64,000 nt of DNA from Chloranthus sessilifolius. Taxonomy: Eukaryota > Streptophyta > Magnoliopsida > Chloranthales > Chloranthaceae. Below the pieces are notes generated by a model, which saw only the letters and a program-made list of their open reading frames with translations, ran no database searches and was not told where the DNA came from. Below, in pieces: positions 56,752 to 64,000 of the stretch (within the stretch, counting starts at the first letter, position 1; every line of letters starts with the position of its first letter). A program made the translations under genes and the position numbers. The stretch lies in the NCBI GenBank assembly GCA_021018995.1, contig CM037586.1:147788060-147852059 (forward strand), given 5' to 3'.

Positions 56752-57456
56752 TGATCAGTCACATAACTTACCATTTTATCATCCTTAACTTAGTGATGCT
56801 AGGACTTAGTTTGCTACTAACAAGTTAACGATGTGCAGATATTAAGGAAAAATAAAAAAAGATAGACAAAGTGCTAATATTCATCAAAATGAACTCAAAA
56901 GGCAGTAAAAAGACGATTTAGCGTGAGAAGATGATTCGCAATATATTGAAAGCTAGAAAATCGTAAAAGATGATTGAGCGTTGATGAAGTAAAGAAATAA
57001 AAAAATCGTAATTTATGATTCTCTAGAAGTGGAAGCAACACAAGAAGAAAAAGTAAGCAATCATAAGAAAAATCGTAATTGAAGAATCGTCATAATAGGA
57101 GAAGTTAGAAAATAATGATTTACGATTTTCTGAAAAAGCGAATAAAACAGACAATCCTAATTTACAATTGTGCAAAAGCAAAGCTTTCCTACTATTGAAC
57201 TGCTACTGCTGATCATGTGAAAACTACTATCGATATGCACAGAATTAGAAGTTTGGTGAATTACGGATCTGAGAAGATTGATGAAGATAAACTCCGAAGA
57301 TCTCTGCTGCTGTTATCAAGGAAATAAATTCGAAGCACATCTACAGTTTGAAAGCAAGGAAGAATAAAATTAGGAATTAGAGTTATATTAGGATACTTTT
57401 ATTTTAGGAGTTTCTTTTATTAGAATTAGAATTTTATAAACCGACTCCTTATAATC

Positions 57457-57464
57457 TATAAATA
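57457..57464 (+). promoter_or_regulatory. TATA box of the solo LTR
   Basis: TATAAATA, in the context AATCTATAAATAAGAGGGTC. It occupies the place corresponding to the CTATTTAAA box of LTRs A-D, upstream of the hairpin array. Confidence 0.6.
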
Positions 57465-57501
57465 AGAGGGTCCGGTATAGGAATAAACCATCGAAGAAAT
57501 T

Positions 57502-58006
57502 CTCAGCATCAATTGACGACTGAGGTTGGATTTTCTTTCGATCATTAGAGTAGATTTTTATTACTTTGTAGATTAGATATCAGATATTTCTTAAGAGAAA
57601 TTAACGACTGCTATTGGGTGTTGAAGATTAGTGTAGATATCCTAGTTTCTCAGAAGCAATTGATGATTGAAGCAGAGGAGTGAAAGATATATTTACTTTA
57701 TTTTCTAGTTTAGATTTTATTTGCTTTATTTATATGCTTTGTAAACATCTTCGAATTTTGATTTGAATTGACGACTGAGGTTGAAGTTTGCAGATTAGTA
57801 TAATGGTTTTTACTTTTTCATCTTCAATTTTCTTGAATTTGATTGACGCCCAAATTTTAGGAGATTATTGATTAGATTAAATCTGTGTTGAAGAATTCTA
57901 GTATTTGATTGACGACCAAATTCTGGAAGGCTGCAATATGGTTTAATGGTATTGTTTATTTTGATAAATATTCGTTGACTGAAGATTGGGATTGATGACC
58001 TCAATC
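57502..58006 (+). repeat. Array of hairpins with loop ATTGAYGAC in the solo LTR
   Basis: Clear hairpins: 57836-57856 (AATTTG/CAAATT, loop ATTGACGCC), 57896-57928 (TTCTAG+ATTTG with CAAAT+CTGGAA, loop ATTGACGAC, one T-T mismatch) and 57984-58006 (GATTGGG/CCTCAATC, loop ATTGATGAC). A further one near 57502-57529 pairs 8 of 9 bases. More loop copies near 57600, 57659 and 57768 have weak stems. Loops are 9 nt. Confidence 0.75.
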
Positions 58007-58243
58007 TGAAGGAGAATTAAGATTTATTTTATGCACTTTAGATTAAGAACTCATTCTTTATTCATATTTCTCCAGTAGTTTATAACCTTAAAAGATAAAT
58101 ATAAACTTTGAAATAGAAATATAGATAAAATAATAACTTCTTCGTGGGAACGATCCTATACTAGGTCTACAATTTCCATTGTGTGCTTGCACTAGGTTAC
58201 GACTTGATTTTAATTTAAATATATACATACTATAAGCCAGTCA

Positions 58244-59755
58244 TGTACCCCAATTTCAATTCAACCTACAATCTGTCCACAAACTAACGTAACAATTGAA
58301 CTGTGCTGCATTATTTTTTTCAACATTTTGCATTTTTCAGGACCTGTCATCGGGGAAGCTGATTGGAGCGGGTGAAGTAAGGGATGGTCTTTATCATTTT
58401 ATCCAACCACCATTAGTCATGCCTGTTACAAGACCAAACTCCAACTTCTGGCACATGCGACTTGGGCACCCTTCTACTACTCATCTATCTAACTTGTCTT
58501 CTCTTTCTAAAGATATTTTTCACTTTAACTCTCATTGTGATGTTTATCAAATTTCTAAACAAATGCACAGTCTTTTTTCTTTAAGTGATAATTGTAGTAG
58601 TCGTCCTTTTGATCTGATATATTGGGATATTTGGAGTGGATATCCTACTATATTCCTCACTGGTGCACACTACTTTCTTACTATTATAGATATTTTTTAC
58701 GTTGTTCATGGGTTTATCTTATGCATTTTAAATTTGAAACATATTCAGTTCTCATAAAGTTTTGTACAATGATTAAAAATCAATTTCAATACCCGATTCG
58801 TCAAATAAGGACTGACAATGGCACAAAATTTCTTTCAACTGCTTTGCAAATTTTTTTCCACAAACATGAAATTATTCATTAACAAACTTGTGTTGAAATC
58901 CCTTAACAAAATGGGGTGGCAGAGTGAAAACACCGACATCTCCTTGAAGTTGCCCGAGGCTCGTGTTTTTAAGTCAGCTTACCATTATATTTTTGGAGAG
59001 AATGTATACTCACTGACACTTACCTTATCAATCGAATTCCTACACCAAACCATAATGGTAAGACCCCTTATGAAATGCATTTCAATTGCTCCCCTACCTA
59101 TGACCACCTTCGCATATTTAATTAGTTGTCTTTATTATGCTCGCACATTAAGTGCACATCTCCAAAAATTTCCCCCCGTGCCTCACAGTGCATATTTGTT
59201 GGATATTCTTTTGGTTAACGTGGTTATCGAGTATATGACATTAACACTAGACACCTTTTCACTTCTCAAGACGTATTCATTGAATCTACATTTCCTTTCC
59301 AATCACAAACAAAGTTCACCAAATTCATCCCCACTGTACTTCATTTACCAGTTAATGATAAAGGAAATACTACTATTGGTTTGGAAGATCAACCTTTTAC
59401 TTTTTTCATTCCCAACATTGCTTATAATATTCCTCCACATACAATCCAACCCTATGAACCTAATTTAGGTATTACACTCACTCCGCAGCACCTTGAACCA
59501 CATCGATCTGTGCGAAATATTACACACTCAACTCACCTTAAAGATTTTATTTGTCCTAATTTACCTCACAAGGCTTCTTATATTTCACCAACTGCACAGC
59601 TATCTACAGGTACTACCTACCCTATTTCTACGCCTCTCTCATATGCATGTTTTTCTTCTAATCATATTATTTCCTTATCTACTATTCATTCTTATGAAGA
59701 ACCTCAAACTTTTTTACAACTTTTAAATACCATTATTGGCGTGATGTAATATCTG
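58244..59755 (+). pseudogene. Copia integrase region
   Basis: It starts with the protease remainder, then the pre-integrase motif FWHMRLGHPSTTHLSNL, the integrase core (FDLIYWDIWSGYPTIFLTGA, later IRTDNGTKFLSTALQ) and a C-terminal stretch with FTKFIPTVLHLPVND and YISPTAQLSTGTTYPIS. There are frameshifts near 58700 and 58880 and several stops; the last open frame runs 59381-59749. Confidence 0.88.
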
Positions 59756-61215
59756 CGGAGATAGATGCATTACAATAAAATCAGACATAGACTTTACAAT
59801 CATTACCACCAGGCAAAAAACCCATTAGGTGTAAATGGATATAAAAAGTCAAATATCGAGCCGATGGAACTGTAGAACGATTCAAGGCTCGTTTAGTTGC
59901 TAAAGGTTACACTAGAAAAGAATGGTTAGATTGTCATGAAACCTTTACTCCTGTTGCTAAACTCATCACTGTGCGTTGCCTCTTAGCCGTGGCTTCCATT
60001 CGAAACTGACCTCTCCACCAGCTAGATGTTAACAACGTCTTCCTTCATGGGGACCTGCACGAAGAAGTTTATATGTAAATTTCTCATGCTTTCTCTCGAC
60101 AGGGGGAGCATCGCATTTGTCACCTGCACAAGTCCCTCTATGGCCTCAAACAAGCATCACATAACTGGTTTGCAAAATTTTCTACTGACCTCAGAGATGC
60201 TAGTTACTCTCAATCAATTGCGGATTATCCTTTGTTTACACGGTACAAAGGTTATACATTCATAGCCATCTTGGTGTATGTCGACGATATTATCGTGACA
60301 GGCAACTGCACCACTTCTATTAATCATTTGAAGATATTTCTTTATAACATTTTTCACATCAAAGATTTGAGCCTCCTAAAATATTTTTTAGGAATTGAAG
60401 TTGCCCGATCTCCAAAGAGCATATTTTTGAGCCAACGAAAATATACTTTTGACATACTCGCCAATAGTGGTTGTCTTGGAACTCAACCTACTACATTTCT
60501 GATGGAACAAAATCTTCGTTTAGCTAACGAACATGGGGAACTTCTTTCTGATCCAACAGTTTATCGTCGCCTTGTTGGACGACTCATTTACCTTACTATT
60601 ACAAGGCCTGACATAATTTACTCTGTGAATATTCTTAGCCAATTCATGCATCAGCCTTGTCAACCACATTATGCTGCAGCTACAAAAGTACTATGATATC
60701 TCAAATCTTCTCCAGGCCAAGGCATCGTGTCACCATCTGATAGTTCCTTCAATCTCTCTGCATATGCCGATTCTAATTGGGCAAGTTGCCTCATAACACG
60801 ACGCTCTATCACAGGATACTTCATCAAGCTAGGTTGCAATCCAATTTCATAGAAATTCAAAAAAAAATCTATTGTTTCTCGCTCTTCCGCTGAGGTCGAA
60901 TATAGAGCTATTTCCAATGCTACTTGTGAACTAGTTTGATTAAAGACACTTCTTCAAGATCTCTAAGTTTATCATCCAAAACCTATGCAACTATCAAACA
61001 ACACTTCACATTATCGCAAATCTAATCTTTCACGAACACACAAAATACATCGAGATTGATTGTCATTCAGTTCGCAAAAAGATTACTTCAGGCACCTTAG
61101 TCACCTCCTACGTGCACACGCACAATCAACTAGCATACATTTTTACCGAAACACTAGGCCATGATCAATTTTAATTTTCACTTAGCAAGTTGGGCGTTTC
61201 GAATCTCCACGCTCC
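59740..61215 (+). pseudogene. Copia reverse transcriptase and RNase H
   Basis: RT blocks: [58 protein letters not shown], active site YVDDIIVTG, LLKYFLGIEVARS. RNase H: LSAYADSNWASC, SRSSAEVEYRAIS. Stops interrupt at about 59776, 60009, 60074, 60694, 60850 and 60938, with frameshifts. The longest clean frame is 60232-60696. Confidence 0.9.
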
Positions 61216-61229
61216 AACTTGAGGGTGAG

Positions 61230-61490
61230 TATTAGAAAACTGCTATGCAACACTTTCTACAAACTACCCAAGCTGCCCCACTTTCTACAAGCTATCCAAA
61301 CTGCCCCACTTTCTATAAACTAACCAAACTACCCAAACTACCAACCACCTTACTTTCTACAAACTACCCAAACTACCTTTTTTATTATATTATAAATATA
61401 GCATGATTGTATATATAAAAAACATAAACCAATAACAAAGTGTAAACTTTATCTTATTTTGTCTTAGCAATATTTTTATATTTATTTAAC
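61230..61490 (+). repeat. Copia 3' LTR (261 bp)
   Basis: Matches 55149-55368 from TATTAG to ATTTAAC. It is longer because it carries extra copies of the CTACCCAAACTRCC / CCACTTTCTACAA short repeat. Confidence 0.88.
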
Positions 61491-62759
61491 TCACTTTAAA
61501 ATCTTCCAGACTTTGTAGCTTAATCGCCACGGAACTTTGCACCTACCTTGAATACATTGCACCACTATTTGATTGTCAGATTCCATTTATTGATGCCCCA
61601 GTCTCTTGCAAAGTACAGTGTATCGAACGAATTTTAATTTAAAAATTATCAATGCCATCATAAGGTCCAGCAGAGCAGGTTCCATTTCCCTGTCTTTTAA
61701 CTATCATTTAACGTAAAAATTAATATATTAATTCGTATGATAACTAATACATTTATTATGAAGCTCTACCATTGTTTATATCGATAACTCAAACATTCAT
61801 CCCGATAATCGAGATATCTTATTGTCTTTTAACCACCATTTAACCTAAATGACTGATTTATATGCAAGCTTAAGTTTACATCATGTTGCCTTGTTCCGGT
61901 GTTATTTCCAATATCCATTATATCTAGTTATTTTACACATGTAAGTATAGAATTCGGAGTAGGTATTAGGTACGGAAAGCAAGTTAGAAATGGTCAATTC
62001 TCAAGAAGTCTCTCAATAGTGGTGTTGGCAGTTGGCCTTGAGTACAGGGGTACAAGTGAATTGGTTAAAGCCAGACCCAACAAATTGGACCTGATTGAAA
62101 ATTAGAGTTGAATCAGGTACACGTCGGAGGAGTTTTTACTTGACTCTAGTTTTATTCAAATTTGACCTTATGAAAATTTGAACTTTTATGATTTCGGGCT
62201 TGATATTGATCGATAACATGGGGAAAGTTATATGGACAATTTGAGATTGTTGAAAATTGTTTTAGGCCCATCAAAGATATGGATTGTTATGAGTAATCTT
62301 TTATCATTAAAATATTAAGCATCTTGACTTGATCTTTATCAACACTTGGAGACACTCATCGGGAGTGATAGCATGATTTTGGCATGATTGTGACAACACC
62401 AGATTTAACATTGTTACATCATGAATTGAAGAAGCAAGCATTGTTCTTCCAAATTTCATTGATGGTTCTTTTGTTCTATATCCTTTTAAGAGGTGTGTGA
62501 GGGAAAGAGAACACAACGCCTCGATCCTATAATCTCTCATATCCTTGCCCGGCCTGGCTGCCCCGTGTGCCAACTTGCTGGATAAGAGGTTGTGCTGTTG
62601 TGCACCTTCAACAAAAGTGATTGTTTCGCGATTTGTAGTTTCTTCAAATTCTTCTCGAGATGACCCGCCTTATTTTTTTCTTTTCAAAAAAAAAAAGAAA
62701 AAATAGGACCCTTGGACCATCCTCTAAAAAATTAATATTCCTCCCAAAATTCCGTTCTT
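61491..62759. other. Intergenic, nothing recognised
   Basis: No supported gene. A poly-A run with T/A-rich flanks lies near 62687-62705. Confidence 0.4.
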
Positions 62760-63427
62760 TTCTTGGTGTGCGGCTTGAGGAAGTATGCTAGGTCACCTTC
62801 AAAAGTGCGGGCTCTCGATTGTCAATTGCTGCATATTTTGTAAAACTGAGGATCAAATTGTTTCCCATCTCTTCATCTACTGCCCCATGGTGACTAGAAT
62901 CTGGGACACTATTTATGGAATTTTTGGCCTCTCTTGGAGCGGCTCCAGCTCAATCGACAACCTTATTAGTGGTTGGGACCCTGACATCTCCTCGGCTGGA
63001 GACAACATTTGGCTCCTGATGCCTTTTGATGCTATGTGGGGCATCTGGCTTGAGAGGATTGCTAGTGTTTTTTAGGGTGTTTCCAAAGGCTCAGAAGCCA
63101 TCTTCACTGTGATCCTTTTTTTCCTTTGGCGAGTGGGCTATTTCAGTCGGTTAACTTGAAATGGAGCTGCTTCTTCTTTAGGGCCTCAACCTTAGACAAA
63201 TGGCGACTGTCATTTCTTGAATATTATAATGTTATAATTTTGTTGTTTGGGTTGTTCTTCGGTTTTGGCCTCTTTTCTTCTTTTTCTCTTTTGCCTTTCT
63301 TCCTGGGTGTGATTTGTATCTCACAAATCTTCCTAATTGTTTTTCTTTTTGTTTTGTTGTTCTCTTGTTGTCCCTAATTTCCCTCTCTTTCCCAATTTAA
63401 ATTATTTTGAATAAAAAATAAAAAAAG
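62760..63427 (+). mobile_element. 3' end of a LINE (zinc-binding RT C-terminus and tail)
   Basis: An open frame at 62785-63075 carries the zf-RVT pattern CIFCKTEDQIVSHLFIYC (C-x2-C-x8-H-x4-C), typical of the C-terminus of plant L1-type LINE polyproteins. The frame then decays (LERIASVF, stop). A T-rich 3' UTR is followed by an A-rich tail (GAATAAAAAATAAAAAAAG) at about 63409-63427. 5' truncated. Confidence 0.8.
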
Positions 63428-64000
63428 CTTCGTTCTTCGTTAAAAGGGAAGGCATATGAGATATGACGAGGTTAAGTGGGAATATGTGGAAATGTACATC
63501 CCATCCTGGAGTGTCCGTTCTGTGTCCTTTTCTTTCCTTGTAAATGGGTATGCTTCCGGCAATATAAAACTTTCTAGATGGTGGGCGACCCACTCTCTCC
63601 TTATCTATTTATTATTTGTGTCGAAATTATGTCCTCTTCACTAACTACAGCTGAGCATGACAGGAAATTCACAGGCCTCAAAACTATTTCTCATCTATTA
63701 TTTGCAGATGATAGCTTAATATTCACTAAGGCTACCAAAAATGACATCATGGGCGTTTGTGATATCCTCAACCTCTATGAACAGGCTTCTAGTCAAAAAA
63801 TAAATTTCGATACATCTTCAATCACTCTCGGCCGTAACATGAAAGAAGAAGCAAAAAAGGAAATCCAAACTCTTAGTGGTAAAAGAAGAGTGGAGGCAAA
63901 TGAAAAATATTTGGGCCTACCTCCGTGGGGAGATCCAAGGCACTGTGTTCCAATGGGATACATGATAGGATTTGGAAGAAAATGCAAGGGTGGAAGGAAA
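63428..64000 (+). pseudogene. LINE reverse transcriptase fragment
   Basis: Readable RT blocks: GDPLSPYLFIICVEIM (about 63589), TISHLLFADDSLIFTKATKN with the FADD active site (about 63690-63750), LNLYEQASSQKINFDTSSIT and EKYLGLPPWGDP (about 63910). Upstream of GDPLSP the frame has stops and shifts. It runs off the window edge. It follows the A-rich tail of the previous LINE end directly, so it is a second LINE piece or a rearranged copy. Confidence 0.85.

Larger units (their letters stand above)
56752..58243 (+). mobile_element. Solo LTR, Athila-like, inserted in the copia protease
   Basis: 1492 bp from TGATCAGTCACATAAC to ATAAGCCAGTCA, flanked by TGTAC on both sides. Removing it restores the copia reading LHDIFCV-PQFQFNLQSVHKL. 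The length matches LTR B, and the 3' part (TTCGTGGGAACGATCC, TGTGTGCTTGCAC) matches the sense strand of LTRs A and D, so it belongs to the same broad group. A TATA box lies at 57457-57464. Seven or so ATTGAYGAC-type loops follow it. No internal sequence remains, so unequal recombination between the two LTRs is the likely origin. Confidence 0.9.
55149..61490 (+). mobile_element. Ty1/copia retrotransposon, decayed, interrupted by a solo LTR
   Basis: Short LTRs at 55149-55368 and 61230-61490, primer site TAGTATCAGAGCC (55369-55381, initiator tRNA-Met type), gag, protease, integrase, RT and RNase H in copia order, and polypurine tract AACTTGAGGGTGAG before the 3' LTR. The LTRs start TATTAG where TGTTAG would be normal. 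I saw no clear flanking duplication. The frame is broken at many points. Confidence 0.92.

Overview
This window is nuclear DNA of a flowering plant. The evidence is spliced plant-type introns, a CACTA transposon, Athila-like and Tekay/Del-like Ty3/gypsy retrotransposons primed by plant tRNA, a Ty1/copia element, LINE pieces, and one intact host gene of the EIN3-binding F-box (EBF1/EBF2) type. The species cannot be named from the sequence. Nearly everything except the F-box gene (50.3-52.5 kb, + strand) is transposable-element DNA in various states of decay.

Layout. (1) 1-15.88 kb: a + strand CACTA (En/Spm) element. It has a tnp2-type transposase (513-4009), a second TNPA-like gene (4268-6013), a long non-coding interior with one good spliced exon of unknown origin (11561-11880), and a recognisable 3' end (subterminal repeats plus a terminal TAGTG) at 15880. 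(2) 15.88-17.91 kb: a truncated minus-strand Athila-like element (leader, tRNA-Asp primer site, 5' LTR 'A'). (3) 18.0-19.69 kb: two retroelement accessory ORFs, one a 182-codon Pro/Ser-rich frame broken by a single TGA. (4) 19.69-28.29 kb: a minus-strand Tekay/Del-like chromovirus with a 2.5-kb 3' LTR, an extra ORF between pol and the LTR, and a decayed pol. Its gag and 5' LTR are missing. (5) 28.29-48.12 kb: one Athila-like element (minus strand, 5' LTR 'D') split by a second, full-length Athila-like element (30692-42547, LTRs 'B' and 'C'). The insertion is flanked by a perfect 5-bp duplication, GAAGG. (6) 48.12-50.3 kb: an oppositely oriented Athila-type 3' region, a TA microsatellite, an 84-bp tandem duplication and a TRIM-like LTR. 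(7) 50.33-52.55 kb: the EBF-like gene, followed 32 bp later by a candidate MITE. (8) 54.57-54.99 kb: a dense palindrome cluster. (9) 55.15-61.49 kb: a decayed + strand Ty1/copia element interrupted by a + strand solo LTR (56752-58243) with a perfect TGTAC duplication. (10) 62.76-64.0 kb: two LINE pieces head to tail.

Most interesting signal. All the Athila-type LTRs here (A, B, C, D and the solo LTR) carry a TATA box and, downstream of it in the transcribed part, short hairpins. In A, D and the solo LTR these form arrays in which the loop is conserved and the stems differ but still pair. Each subfamily has its own loop: ATGATTA in D, ATTGAYGAC in the solo LTR, and a longer loop containing GGCATGGCTC in A. 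The arrays lie about 0.2-0.76 kb from the primer-binding-site edge. LTR B differs in length from LTR C by 40 bp, the size of one hairpin module. A second theme is a 12-bp palindrome TCGA-N4-TCGA clustered in both the chromovirus and the Athila-type elements.

All protein assignments were made by eye from motifs and remembered family features. No database search was run.
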